Source: Ruegeria atlantica
Lineage (GTDB): Bacteria > Pseudomonadota > Alphaproteobacteria > Rhodobacterales > Rhodobacteraceae
Assembly (NCBI RefSeq): GCF_013033965.1
Contig: NZ_WQFE01000009.1
Span: 124,001-188,000, forward strand
DNA: 64,000 nucleotides
Direction of reading: 5' to 3'
The notes under the pieces are model-generated. The model did no database searches and had not been told where the DNA came from. It was given only the letters and a program-made list of their open reading frames with translations. This document shows, piece after piece, positions 8,835 through 17,296 of this stretch. The position numbers were made by a program, and so were the translations under genes. The number at the start of each line of letters is the position of its first letter. The first letter of the stretch is position 1.

Positions 8835-10001
8835 ATGCCCGTTATCACCAATATCGACGACCTGAAACGCATCTACGAACGCCGCGTTCCACGCATGTTT
8901 TTCGACTACACCGAAAGCGGGAGCTGGACCGAGCAAACCTTCCGCGAAAACAGCTCGGATTTCGAAGATATCAGGCTGCGGCAGCGGGTTGCCGTCGATA
9001 TGGACGGGCGCTCGACCGCGTCACAAATGATCGGCGAAGACGTGGCAATGCCCGTCGCCCTCGCGCCTGTTGGCCTGACGGGCATGCAGCACGCGGACGG
9101 TGAGATGAAAGCCGCCAAAGCCGCCGAAGAATTTGGAGTGCCCTTCACCCTTTCGACCATGTCGATCAACTCGATTGAGGATGTTGCAGGGCATACAGGC
9201 AAACCTTTTTGGTTTCAGCTCTACACCATGAAGGATCAGGATTATGTCAGTCGCCTGATCCAGCGCGCCAAAGATGCCAAATGTTCGGCCTTGGTCATCA
9301 CACTGGACTTGCAAATTTTGGGGCAGCGCCACAAGGACCTCAAAAACGGCCTGTCTGCACCGCCGAAACTCACGGCCAAGACAATTGCCAACCTGATGAC
9401 CAAGTGGGCTTGGGGAATCGAGATGCTGGGCGCGCATCGGCGCGAGTTTGGCAATATTGTTGGCCATGCCGAAGGTGTCTCTGACGCCTCATCTCTGGGT
9501 GCATGGACGGCTGAACAATTCGACCCCAGCCTTGATTGGCGCAAAGTTGAAAAACTGATGGAACAGTGGGGCGGGAAGGTGATCCTAAAAGGCATTCTGG
9601 ATGCTGAAGACGCCAGAATGGCGGCCAAGCTGGGAGCAGACGCCATTGTCGTATCGAACCACGGCGGGCGTCAGTTGGATGGGGCGCTCAGTTCGATCCG
9701 GGTTTTGCCTGAAATTATGGACGCCGTAGGTGGTGACGTCGAAGTTCATTTGGACAGCGGCATCCGTTCGGGACAAGACGTTCTCAAGGCACTGGCGCTG
9801 GGGGCCAAGGGCACATATATCGGCCGCGCATTCATCTATGGGCTGGGCGCAATGGGTCAGAAAGGCGTGACCACCGCGCTGGACGTCATTCACAAAGAGC
9901 TGGACACCACCATGGCCCTGTGCGGTGAGCGGGATGTGAATGGACTGGGCCGTCACAACTTGCTGGTCCCCGAGGATTTTGGTGGCCGTTGGCAGGGTTG
10001 A
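8835..10001 (+). CDS. lldD: FMN-dependent alpha-hydroxy-acid dehydrogenase (L-lactate dehydrogenase LldD-like)
   Basis: 388 residues, an FMN TIM barrel of the family with LldD, glycolate oxidase and mandelate dehydrogenase. The active-site stretch SNHGGRQLDGA carries the catalytic His and substrate-binding Arg. FMN-phosphate loops are DSGIRSGQDVLKALALGA and YIGRAFIYG. The opening MPVITNIDDLKRIYERRVP is typical for LldD, so the ATG at 8835 is chosen over an in-frame upstream codon at 8748. The substrate is most likely L-lactate; a different 2-hydroxy acid cannot be excluded. Confidence 0.88.
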   Translation: MPVITNIDDLKRIYERRVPRMFFDYTESGSWTEQTFRENSSDFEDIRLRQRVAVDMDGRSTASQMIGEDVAMPVALAPVGLTGMQHADGEMKAAKAAEEFGVPFTLSTMSINSIEDVAGHTGKPFWFQLYTMKDQDYVSRLIQRAKDAKCSALVITLDLQILGQRHKDLKNGLSAPPKLTAKTIANLMTKWAWGIEMLGAHRREFGNIVGHAEGVSDASSLGAWTAEQFDPSLDWRKVEKLMEQWGGKVILKGILDAEDARMAAKLGADAIVVSNHGGRQLDGALSSIRVLPEIMDAVGGDVEVHLDSGIRSGQDVLKALALGAKGTYIGRAFIYGLGAMGQKGVTTALDVIHKELDTTMALCGERDVNGLGRHNLLVPEDFGGRWQG

Positions 10002-10073
10002 TCCGACCCTATGCCTAAAAGGGCAAAAACCCCTTTCCAAACCAGATGAATCAAGCTAAGGACGCGGCTTCAC

Positions 10074-10102
10074 GCGGGCATACAGCCTTGGAGGATGCCC
10101 GC
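10074..10102 (+). promoter_or_regulatory. hairpin in the rplY leader
   Basis: GCGGGCAT at 10074-10081 pairs perfectly with ATGCCCGC at 10095-10102 around a 13-base loop, ending 20 bases before the rplY start. Ribosomal protein mRNAs often carry leader structures for autogenous control; this role is only inferred. Confidence 0.4.
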
Positions 10103-10122
10103 CCTAACATTGGAGAATTATC

Positions 10123-10779
10123 ATGGCTGGAGAGATTCCTGATCTCGTAGCTCTGGAACGGACGGGGACAGGCAAGGGCGCCGCTCGTCAGGCACGCCGC
10201 GACGGCATGGTTCCGGGCATTGTTTTTGGTGGCGACAAAGAGCCGCTGCCGATTCAGATCCCGTTCAACGTCCTGTTCAAGAGCCTGAAAGCAGGCCGGT
10301 TCAAGTCGACCTTGTGGAACCTGAAAGTTGAAGGTCACGAAGACGTCCGCGTCATCTGCCGCGACGTTCAGCGTGACGTCGTCAAAGACCTGCCGACCCA
10401 CCTTGACCTGATGCGCCTGCGTCGGACCACAAAGATCGCGCTGTTTATCCCAGTTGAGTTCATCAACGAAGAAGAAGCGCCCGGCATCAAGAAGGGCGGC
10501 GTTCTGACCGTTGTTCGTCCGGAAGTCGAACTGATGTGCACGGCTGGTGACATTCCTGAGAAGATCGTTGTTGACGTAACTGGAATGAACATCAACGACG
10601 TTGTCACCATCTCGTCGGTTGACCTGCCCGCAGGAACCAAGCCGACCATCGACCGTGACTTCGTTATCGCGAACGTCTCGGCACCGACCGGTCTGTCGAC
10701 CAGCGACGACGAAGAAGGTGATGAAGCAGAAGTGGCCGCAGACGAAGTTGAAGTCGTCGGCCAGGAAGCTGAAGAATAA
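10123..10779 (+). CDS. rplY: 50S ribosomal protein L25/general stress protein Ctc
   Basis: 218 residues: an N-terminal L25 5S-rRNA-binding domain (1-95), a C-terminal TL5/Ctc beta domain (100-190) with the strand [11 protein letters not shown], and a strongly acidic tail of about 25 residues rich in Glu, Asp and Val. The long Ctc-type version is usual in alphaproteobacteria. It is followed by a clear terminator and then pth, a common pairing. Confidence 0.95.
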   Translation: MAGEIPDLVALERTGTGKGAARQARRDGMVPGIVFGGDKEPLPIQIPFNVLFKSLKAGRFKSTLWNLKVEGHEDVRVICRDVQRDVVKDLPTHLDLMRLRRTTKIALFIPVEFINEEEAPGIKKGGVLTVVRPEVELMCTAGDIPEKIVVDVTGMNINDVVTISSVDLPAGTKPTIDRDFVIANVSAPTGLSTSDDEEGDEAEVAADEVEVVGQEAEE

Positions 10780-10805
10780 GTTCAGGTTTACTACCTTGAA
10801 TTTGA

Positions 10806-10837
10806 AACGGGGTTCCATTGGAGCCCCGTTTTTCTTT
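10806..10837 (+). terminator. rho-independent terminator of rplY
   Basis: AACGGGG at 10806-10812 pairs with CCCCGTT at 10824-10830, with further TCC/GGA pairing inside, followed by TTTCTTTT. Confidence 0.85.
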
Positions 10838-10961
10838 TCTACGACCGCGTGCCGTCGGTCCGTTCCGCGCGAGGTTTGATCTGTCGGCAAGCCCGACTGG
10901 ATTTCCGATCCATTTCCGGGCATGAGAGGGCAACTCGAACAAGGATGCCTGGAGCAGAGCC

Positions 10962-11642
10962 ATGAAACTATTTGTCGGACTGGGAAATCCGGGTCAGAAA
11001 TATGCCCGGAACCGGCACAATATCGGCTTCATGGCACTGGACAGGATCGCCGACGACCATGGTTTCGGACCTTGGAAATCCAAGTTTCAGGCAGAAATCG
11101 CAGAGGGGCGACTGGGCTCGGAAAAGGTGCTGCTGGTCAAGCCGCAAACCTTCATGAATCGCTCAGGGCAATCCGTGGGCGAAGCCATGCGGTTTTACAA
11201 ACTGGACTCGACAGATGTGACCGTTTTTCACGATGAGCTCGATCTGGCCCCCGGCAAGGTGCGCGTCAAAGCCGGCGGAGGTCACGCCGGCCATAATGGG
11301 TTGAGGTCGATCCATGAACATATCAGCCCGGCGTATGATCGGGTTCGTTTGGGCATTGGCCATCCAGGGCGAAAGGAACTGGTCTCACCTTATGTTCTCA
11401 GCGACTTTGCCAAGGCGGATGCGGATTGGCTGGATGATGTGCTGCGGGGTGTGTCGGACGGCGCCAGTCATTTGGCAGATGGCGACGGTGGCAAGTTCAT
11501 GAACGCAGTTGCATTGCGCGCCGCACCGCCACGGTCGTCAAAAACCCCGGCGACCGCCTCGAAACCGGTCCCAAAACCTGCGCCCGAGCCCAAGGTGGAC
11601 AACAGATCGGCCATGCAAAAACTGATGGACAAGTTCAGATAA
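10962..11642 (+). CDS. pth: peptidyl-tRNA hydrolase
   Basis: 226 residues. The N-terminal motif [19 protein letters not shown] holds the catalytic His. Other family stretches are [35 protein letters not shown] (the second split by position) and [10 protein letters not shown]-like [10 protein letters not shown] Pro/Ala/Lys-rich C-terminal extension of about 40 residues ends in [13 protein letters not shown], as in related alphaproteobacteria. It releases peptides from stalled peptidyl-tRNA. GGAG lies just before the ATG at 10962. Confidence 0.96.
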   Translation: MKLFVGLGNPGQKYARNRHNIGFMALDRIADDHGFGPWKSKFQAEIAEGRLGSEKVLLVKPQTFMNRSGQSVGEAMRFYKLDSTDVTVFHDELDLAPGKVRVKAGGGHAGHNGLRSIHEHISPAYDRVRLGIGHPGRKELVSPYVLSDFAKADADWLDDVLRGVSDGASHLADGDGGKFMNAVALRAAPPRSSKTPATASKPVPKPAPEPKVDNRSAMQKLMDKFR

Positions 11643-11724
11643 GGCCAGCGACGTTGCCGTTACGTCTCAATTGCGAACTGCCTCGGTCCGCGTTCCAATA
11701 CGGTACGAAAAAGGGAGGAGACAT

Positions 11725-12888
11725 ATGCGAACCCTGATCAAATGGGTGCTGCGCATCGTATTGATGTTGGTGCTGGCGGCAGTGGTTGTTGGCTTTTGGA
11801 AGCGTGAAGAGATTCAGCGTCTGATGGCCGTAAACTCTTTGTTTTCCGAAGAAAAGATCGTGCACAACTTCTCTCATATGGACGAAGCCTTCCTGACCGT
11901 TGCTCTGGCCCGCGGTGATGCCCCAACGTTCGAACTGCCCTACGGCCCCGGTTTTGATCTGCCAGAAGGCACGGATGCATGGATTGATGACCGCGCCGTG
12001 ACTTCGTTGCTGGTGATGCAGGACGGGCAGATCCGGTTCGAAGAATACTATCTGGGGACAGCGCCTGAAGATCGCCGGATTTCCTGGTCGGTGGCCAAAA
12101 GTTACCTGTCCGCTCTGTTCGGCATTCTGATGGACGAAGGGGCCATCGCCTCGCTGGATGACCCCGTGACCAAATACGCGCCGAAGCTGCAGGGGACGGC
12201 ATATGACGGTGCTACAATCCGCAATGTCCTGAACATGGCCAGCGGAGTGACGTTTGACGAAGATTATCTGGACTACGATTCGGACATCAACCGCATGGGC
12301 CGTGTTGTTGCACTGGGCGGAGAGCTTGACGATTTCGCTGCCTCGTTGAGCGAGACTTTCGCCACACCCGGCGAAACATGGCAGTACGTGTCGATCGACA
12401 CGCATGTCATCGGCATGGTGGTCCGCGGGGCAACAGGCCGGTCGGTAACCGAACTGTTGACCGAGAAGATCATTCAACCGCTGGGCCTTGAACGCGATGG
12501 CTACTATGTCACCGATGGTGCCGGGGTGGCCTTCGTGCTGGGCGGGCTGAATTTTACCACGCGCGACTTTGCCCGGTTCGGACAGATGATCCTGCAAAAC
12601 GGTGAACATAACGGCCAGCAGATTGTACCTGCCGAGTGGATCGCGGAATCGGTTTTCCCCAGCGCCCCCACGGAAGCTGGAGAGATCGGTTACGGCTATC
12701 AGTGGTGGATCCCCGTTGGCGCTCATGAAGGCGAATTTCTGGCCCGTGGCGTTTACGGACAGTACATCTATTTCGACCAGCCACGCGGTGTTCTGATAGT
12801 CTCGACCGGGGCGGATCGCAATTTCCGTGACGCTGGTGTCAACGATGCAAATATAGAAATGTTCCGCAGGATCGCCCAAAGCCTGTAA
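11725..12888 (+). CDS. membrane-anchored serine hydrolase of the beta-lactamase class C / PBP4* fold
   Basis: 387 residues. Residues about 5-24 are one hydrophobic anchor (VLRIVLMLVLAAVVVG), so the hydrolase domain faces the periplasm. Ser122 and Lys125 form the S-x-x-K motif in SWSVAKSYL; the Tyr motif is at WQYVS. Typical framing sequences such as ASGVTFDEDY and ARFGQMILQNG are present. Members include esterases and D-aminopeptidases more often than true beta-lactamases, so antibiotic resistance should not be assumed. GGGAGGAG precedes the ATG at 11725; an upstream in-frame codon at 11671 has no such site. Confidence 0.85.
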   Translation: MRTLIKWVLRIVLMLVLAAVVVGFWKREEIQRLMAVNSLFSEEKIVHNFSHMDEAFLTVALARGDAPTFELPYGPGFDLPEGTDAWIDDRAVTSLLVMQDGQIRFEEYYLGTAPEDRRISWSVAKSYLSALFGILMDEGAIASLDDPVTKYAPKLQGTAYDGATIRNVLNMASGVTFDEDYLDYDSDINRMGRVVALGGELDDFAASLSETFATPGETWQYVSIDTHVIGMVVRGATGRSVTELLTEKIIQPLGLERDGYYVTDGAGVAFVLGGLNFTTRDFARFGQMILQNGEHNGQQIVPAEWIAESVFPSAPTEAGEIGYGYQWWIPVGAHEGEFLARGVYGQYIYFDQPRGVLIVSTGADRNFRDAGVNDANIEMFRRIAQSL

Positions 12889-12891
12889 GGT

Positions 12892-13275
12892 ATGCCTATG
12901 CAAAAGCTGGACAGCATCAACGTTCTGGGGGGCGTCCTTGTCCCCTGCTCTCGCGATCCTCTGACCGGGTTTTTCCGGGATGGGGCCTGCAATACCTGCG
13001 CCGAGGATCAGGGCAGCCACACTGTCTGCGCCGTCATGACGGCCGAGTTTCTGGCCTATTCCAAGTATGTCGGCAATGATCTGAGCACGCCCCGCCCAGA
13101 GTTCGACTTTCCCGGCCTTAAGCCCGGCGACAAGTGGTGTCTATGCGCCGGGCGTTTCCTGCAGGCCCATGACGAAGGATGCGCGCCCAAAATCAATCTT
13201 GAAGCCACCCATCAGCGGGCGCTGGACATCGTCCCCATTGGAATTCTGCGTGAACATGCCGTGAAAACGGATTGA
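12892..13275 (+). CDS. DUF2237 family protein
   Basis: 127 residues, a conserved single-domain family of unknown function. Hallmarks are NVLGGVLVPCSRDPLTGF, GSHTVCAVMTAEFL, NDLSTPRPEF and GDKWCLCAGRF, with six conserved cysteines that suggest metal or redox chemistry. It begins three bases after the serine hydrolase stop, so the two are probably co-transcribed. The start may be 12892 or 12898. Confidence 0.88.
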   Translation: MPMQKLDSINVLGGVLVPCSRDPLTGFFRDGACNTCAEDQGSHTVCAVMTAEFLAYSKYVGNDLSTPRPEFDFPGLKPGDKWCLCAGRFLQAHDEGCAPKINLEATHQRALDIVPIGILREHAVKTD

Positions 13276-13358
13276 CCGCTGGGGCAAAAAAGCATCAAAG
13301 AAACCCGCCAGCCAACACTTTGTTTAGCGAGCGCATCCGTCAACAAACGAGGTAGGCT

Positions 13359-13679
13359 ATGAGCTTTATCGCCATGAACCGCTTCAAAGTCCGTCTGGGC
13401 AGCGAAGCAGATTTTGAAGCCGTTTGGAAAGACCGCGAAAGCCGTCTGAAAGAACTGCAGGGGTTTCAGGAGTTTCGTCTTCTGAAAGGCCCTGAGGGCG
13501 ACGGGTATCGGCTGTATTCCAGCCACGTGATTTGGGACCATCGCAGCGATTTCGAAGCGTGGACCAAGTCCGAACAATTCCGCGATGCGCACAAGAATGC
13601 GGGTAACGGCAAGACGCAGTCGGCACTGATGGGGCCGCCCAAATTCGAAGGGTTCGAAACGGTCTTGCATCAGAACTGA
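13359..13679 (+). CDS. ABM-domain monooxygenase resembling IsdG-type heme oxygenases
   Basis: 106 residues with an antibiotic-biosynthesis-monooxygenase ferredoxin-like fold. Asn7, Trp68 and His78 fall at the spacing of the Asn/Trp/His triad of IsdG and IsdI (about 7/66/76), which degrade heme. The pattern is therefore that of a non-canonical heme oxygenase rather than a quinol-forming ABM enzyme. No heme-uptake genes are adjacent. Activity is inferred from residue positions only. Confidence 0.75.
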   Translation: MSFIAMNRFKVRLGSEADFEAVWKDRESRLKELQGFQEFRLLKGPEGDGYRLYSSHVIWDHRSDFEAWTKSEQFRDAHKNAGNGKTQSALMGPPKFEGFETVLHQN

Positions 13680-13710
13680 TCCGGCCAAATCGTCAATGCC
13701 GGGTTGATCC

Positions 13711-14358
13711 TCAAACAGCGCGCGCCAAATAGCCGTGCGATGTGCGCGAAGGCGGGCCAGTTGGGAAACTGTGCTCCGCCTCCAACTGCCAGCCTGTATC
13801 CTTTAACAATTTGGCCACTTGCTGCGGTCTGTACGACCGGTGCCGCCATTGAAGCCAGATAATTGCATTACACCAATGGGGTTTGCTGACGACCAGCCAG
13901 ATTTTTGCCTCTGGCGCGGCCTGTTTGCGCATGTGTCGCAAGGCGTCGGTGGGGTCATTGCAATGCTCAAGAACATGGGCGGCCAGAATGCAATCAAACC
14001 GCTCGGTTGGTTGAAAGTCTTCCAACCGGGATTGCACTGTTTGTGACGTGACGCCTCGTTTGGCCAAGGCATGTCTGGCCTGTTGCAGCATCTTCCCGGA
14101 CGGCTCCAGCAGTGTGATCCGTCCCTCGGGCTGAATGACTGCGCGTGCCTCAGAAAATGCGCCCGTCCCGCACCCCACATCCAGGGCATTTCGGCCAAGC
14201 GCGCCTGCCAAACCGGTCGACAGAAATCCCAGATAGGCGTCGAAATAGCCCAACAGGCGCATTTTATCCGCCCAGCCGGGGGCCGCGGCATCGTATTTTT
14301 GATCGAGTCTATCTGTACTGGACGCGTCCTGCATACCCACCAGCGTGGCATGAAACAC
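13711..14358 (-). CDS. class I SAM-dependent methyltransferase
   Basis: 215 residues. Motif I is ALDVGCGTGAFSEA (about residue 58), followed by LLEPSGKML, and motif IV-like FDCILAAHVLEHCNDP. This is a Methyltransf_11/25-type fold with a small C-terminal cap; the substrate cannot be read from the sequence. An alternative start is the ATG at 14334, giving MQDASSTDRLDQKYD. It lies just downstream of trpB on the same strand and could be co-transcribed with it. Confidence 0.85.
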   Translation of the reverse strand: MFHATLVGMQDASSTDRLDQKYDAAAPGWADKMRLLGYFDAYLGFLSTGLAGALGRNALDVGCGTGAFSEARAVIQPEGRITLLEPSGKMLQQARHALAKRGVTSQTVQSRLEDFQPTERFDCILAAHVLEHCNDPTDALRHMRKQAAPEAKIWLVVSKPHWCNAIIWLQWRHRSYRPQQVAKLLKDTGWQLEAEHSFPTGPPSRTSHGYLARAV

Positions 14359-14384
14359 CCGGGACGCAAAGCCCCGGATAATCG

Positions 14385-15632
14385 TTAGCTAGCCGTACGA
14401 CCTTCGGTATCGGACATGTCGAAGTTCAGGTATTTGGCCACAGTCTGAACGTCCTTATCGCCGCGTCCGCACATGTTCATGCAGATCAGGTGATCCTTGG
14501 GTAATTCAGGTGCGATTTTCATGACATGTGCCAAGGCGTGGCTGGGCTCCAACGCAGGGATGATGCCTTCGGTTGCACAGCACAGCTGGAACGCTTCCAG
14601 TGCCTCTTTGTCGGTGATCGAGACATAGTTCGCGCGACCGATGTCATTCAGCCAGGAATGCTCAGGCCCGATGCCGGGGTAATCCAGACCGGCCGAGATC
14701 GAATAGCCTTCAAGGATCTGGCCGTCATCGTCTTGCAGCAGATAAGTGCGATTGCCGTGAAGAACACCCGGACGGCCACCGGTCAGAGACGCACAATGCT
14801 CCATCTTTTCGTTCACACCTTTGCCGCCCGCTTCTACGCCGATGATGTTGACCGATTTGTCGTCGAGGAATGGGTAGAACAGGCCCATGGCATTCGAGCC
14901 ACCGCCAATGGCTGCGATGATCGTATCGGGCAAACGGCCCTCGGCCTTGTGCATTTGCTCTTTGGCTTCCTTGCCAATGATCGACTGGAAATCGCGCACC
15001 ATCGCCGGGTACGGATGCGGGCCTGCCACGGTGCCGATGCAGTAGAACGTGTCGCGCACATTGGTCACCCAATCACGCAGCGCGTCGTTCATCGCGTCTT
15101 TAAGAGTTCCACGACCTGAGGTGACCGGAATAACTTCGGCGCCCAACAGGCGCATCCGGAACACGTTCGGTGCCTGACGCTGCACATCGTGCGCGCCCAT
15201 GTAGACTACGCACTTCAAACCGAATTTGGCGCAGACAGTGGCAGTGGCCACGCCGTGCTGCCCTGCCCCGGTTTCGGCGATGATCCGGGTCTTGCCCATG
15301 CGCCGCGCCAGAATGATTTGGCCCAGCACATTGTTGATCTTGTGCGCGCCAGTGTGGTTCAGCTCATCGCGCTTGAGATAGATCTTCGCGCCGCCCAGAT
15401 GCTCGGTCAAACGCTCCGCGTAATACAGCGGCGAGGGGCGGCCCACATAGTTTGCCCAAAGATCGTCCATCTCAGCCCAAAAGGTCGGGTCATCCTTGGC
15501 CTTCTCATATTCCTCTTCCAGCGACAGGATCAGAGGCATCAGTGTTTCGCTGACGAACCGTCCGCCGAAGATGCCAAAGCGGCCCTGTTCGTCGGGACCG
15601 GACATGAAGGAATTGAAAAGATCGTTGGCCAT
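14385..15632 (-). CDS. trpB: tryptophan synthase beta subunit
   Basis: 415 residues of a PLP type II enzyme that joins indole to serine. The PLP lysine is in HTGAHKINN, the phosphate-binding loop is GGGSNAMG, and [13 protein letters not shown] and [12 protein letters not shown] are canonical. The ATG at 15632 has GGGAG upstream. It is the partner of trpF, about 100 bases upstream, but trpA is on the opposite strand near 8 kb. Confidence 0.97.
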   Translation of the reverse strand: MANDLFNSFMSGPDEQGRFGIFGGRFVSETLMPLILSLEEEYEKAKDDPTFWAEMDDLWANYVGRPSPLYYAERLTEHLGGAKIYLKRDELNHTGAHKINNVLGQIILARRMGKTRIIAETGAGQHGVATATVCAKFGLKCVVYMGAHDVQRQAPNVFRMRLLGAEVIPVTSGRGTLKDAMNDALRDWVTNVRDTFYCIGTVAGPHPYPAMVRDFQSIIGKEAKEQMHKAEGRLPDTIIAAIGGGSNAMGLFYPFLDDKSVNIIGVEAGGKGVNEKMEHCASLTGGRPGVLHGNRTYLLQDDDGQILEGYSISAGLDYPGIGPEHSWLNDIGRANYVSITDKEALEAFQLCCATEGIIPALEPSHALAHVMKIAPELPKDHLICMNMCGRGDKDVQTVAKYLNFDMSDTEGRTAS

Positions 15633-15731
15633 GGGTGTCTCCCTCGTCGTACCCGTCGTTCATAGGAGGTAGCGGCAGGTTTTGCCATCGGAAAACGCGC
15701 CTTTTGTCCTGGCTAAAAGCAACGGCGCGGG

Positions 15732-16373
15732 TTACTTCGCCGCGTCGATAAAGGACCGTATCAACTCAGCGTCTTTCACACCCGGAGCACTTTCCACACC
15801 GGACGCCACATCCACCTGTTGGGCACCGGTCATACGGATCGCCTCGGTCACATTGCCGGGGTTCAATCCACCTGCAAGCATCCAGGGTCTACGCCAGTAC
15901 TTTCGCCCCGCCAGCAACCGCCAATCAAAGGCCAGCCCGTTTCCACCCGGAAGTATCGCACCCTTGGGGGCCTTCGCATCAATCAAAAGCTGGTCGGCAA
16001 CCTCACTAAAAACATCTATCGCGGCCAGATCCTGAGCTTCGGCAACGCTGATAACCTTCATCACCGGCAGCCCATAGCGCGCTTTTACCTCGCGCACGCG
16101 CTGGATGCTTTCTCCGCCGTGCAGTTGCAACATATCGAAAGGCGCAGCGCCGGTGATACTGTCCAGCAGGTCATCCGAGGCATTCACGACCAACGCAACT
16201 TTTGCCACCCCCACCGGGACAGGCGCCATCAGCGCCGCCGCCTGTTCAGGCGAAGCATAGCGGGGCGATTTTGGAAAGAAGTTAAAGCCCAGATACCGAG
16301 CGCCTGCATCAGCCGCAGCGCGCACGTGATCAGGTGCGGTCAGCCCGCAAATTTTAACAGCTACGTCCGTCAT
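15732..16373 (-). CDS. trpF: phosphoribosylanthranilate isomerase
   Basis: 213 residues, a TIM barrel of tryptophan synthesis. The catalytic Cys is in [12 protein letters not shown] and the catalytic Asp in [15 protein letters not shown] and [10 protein letters not shown] are family stretches. It sits between lapA (9 bases upstream) and trpB in a same-strand run starting at ihfB. Confidence 0.96.
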   Translation of the reverse strand: MTDVAVKICGLTAPDHVRAAADAGARYLGFNFFPKSPRYASPEQAAALMAPVPVGVAKVALVVNASDDLLDSITGAAPFDMLQLHGGESIQRVREVKARYGLPVMKVISVAEAQDLAAIDVFSEVADQLLIDAKAPKGAILPGGNGLAFDWRLLAGRKYWRRPWMLAGGLNPGNVTEAIRMTGAQQVDVASGVESAPGVKDAELIRSFIDAAK

Positions 16374-16382
16374 AAAAGTGCC

Positions 16383-16736
16383 TTAGCTGGCTTCGTCCAG
16401 CAGTGCCAGAACGTCGTCCTTGCCCTCGTTCTGCTTTTTCTTGAGCTTCTTGACCTCACGCTCAAGCTTGCGCACTTCACCAGTCTTGGTCGAGGCATCG
16501 CGGCGATGCTTGTGCTCGCGCAGCCATTCCCAGAGGAATCCGATGATCAACCCGGCCACAACGCCGCCTAGCACAACGACAAATAACGGCAAGGATGTCG
16601 AGAAATTGAGCCCCAGCAACTCGGCCAGGGCGTCCGGCATCAGTTTCAGCTCGACGATCTGGCGATTGGCCAGCGAGATCGACACAAGAACGATCCCAAG
16701 GATCGCCAGAAAAGCATATCGAAGGTAACGCATCAT
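16383..16736 (-). CDS. LapA-domain (DUF1049) inner-membrane protein
   Basis: 117 residues: two transmembrane helices (about residues 5-23 and 47-70), then a basic, Lys/Glu-rich coiled-coil tail (EVRKLEREVKKLKKKQ). This is the LapA/YciS architecture; in E. coli LapA works with LapB to regulate LpxC turnover. Its place next to ihfB and rpsA is the usual one in proteobacteria. The start may be either of two consecutive ATGs (16736 or 16733). Confidence 0.9.
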   Translation of the reverse strand: MMRYLRYAFLAILGIVLVSISLANRQIVELKLMPDALAELLGLNFSTSLPLFVVVLGGVVAGLIIGFLWEWLREHKHRRDASTKTGEVRKLEREVKKLKKKQNEGKDDVLALLDEAS

Positions 16737-16740
16737 GGTG

Positions 16741-17025
16741 TCAGGCTTTACCGTTCAATCGATCCCTTAGCAACTTGCCAGTTTTGAAGAACGGGACACA
16801 TTTTTCTTCGACCTGTACGGTCTCACCCGTGCGGGGATTGCGGCCGACACGCGCATCCCGTTGTTTTACCGAGAATGCGCCAAAGCCACGCAGCTCAACA
16901 CGGTCGCCACGGGCCATGGCATCGGTCACTTCTTCGAACACGGTATTCACGATCCGCTCAACGTCACGCTGATAGAGATGCGGGTTTTCGTCGGCGATTT
17001 TCTGAATCAGTTCTGAACGGATCAT
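16741..17025 (-). CDS. ihfB: integration host factor subunit beta
   Basis: 94 residues, a DNA-bending protein of the HU/IHF family. The minor-groove arm carries the proline in GRNPRTGE. The start at 17025 ([15 protein letters not shown]) has a strong GGGAGGG site and matches IhfB length; a longer in-frame extension to 17130 has no support. It is downstream of rpsA and upstream of lapA, as in many proteobacteria. Confidence 0.96.
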   Translation of the reverse strand: MIRSELIQKIADENPHLYQRDVERIVNTVFEEVTDAMARGDRVELRGFGAFSVKQRDARVGRNPRTGETVQVEEKCVPFFKTGKLLRDRLNGKA

Positions 17026-17235
17026 GTGCGTGTCCCTCCCAGGCGACCGGTTAACCATGTCTATTACTTTGGACAGTATAGGAAAAAACCGTGATCGGGG
17101 GAACGTAAACTCTGCGTGCAAAGCATTCATTTTGCTGCAAAGTTACGCGATTTTTCGCTTGTTCGGGTGGATTCTGCGCCTAATGCCTGAACGACAGCCG
17201 TAATAAACCCAAAATTCGGAACATATTGATTCGCA

Positions 17236-17268
17236 ACAAAAACGGCCCCGCGCTTCTGCACGGGGCCG
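17236..17268 (-). terminator. rho-independent terminator after rpsA
   Basis: CGGCCCCG and CGGGGCCG at 17243-17250 and 17261-17268 form an 8-bp stem; on the minus strand it is followed by TTTTTGTTG. It separates rpsA from ihfB. Confidence 0.88.
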
Positions 17269-17296
17269 CGAATTCGGCCGGAACTCCAGCCTGAGC

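Noticed and set aside
10025-10040. AAAGGG/CCCTTT as the terminator of the hydroxy-acid dehydrogenase gene
   Set aside because: The stem is short and AT-rich with no T tract after it, so it is not listed as a feature.
11725-12888. A beta-lactamase conferring resistance
   Set aside because: Only the shared serine-hydrolase fold is shown; the membrane anchor and motif details fit esterase or peptidase relatives as well.
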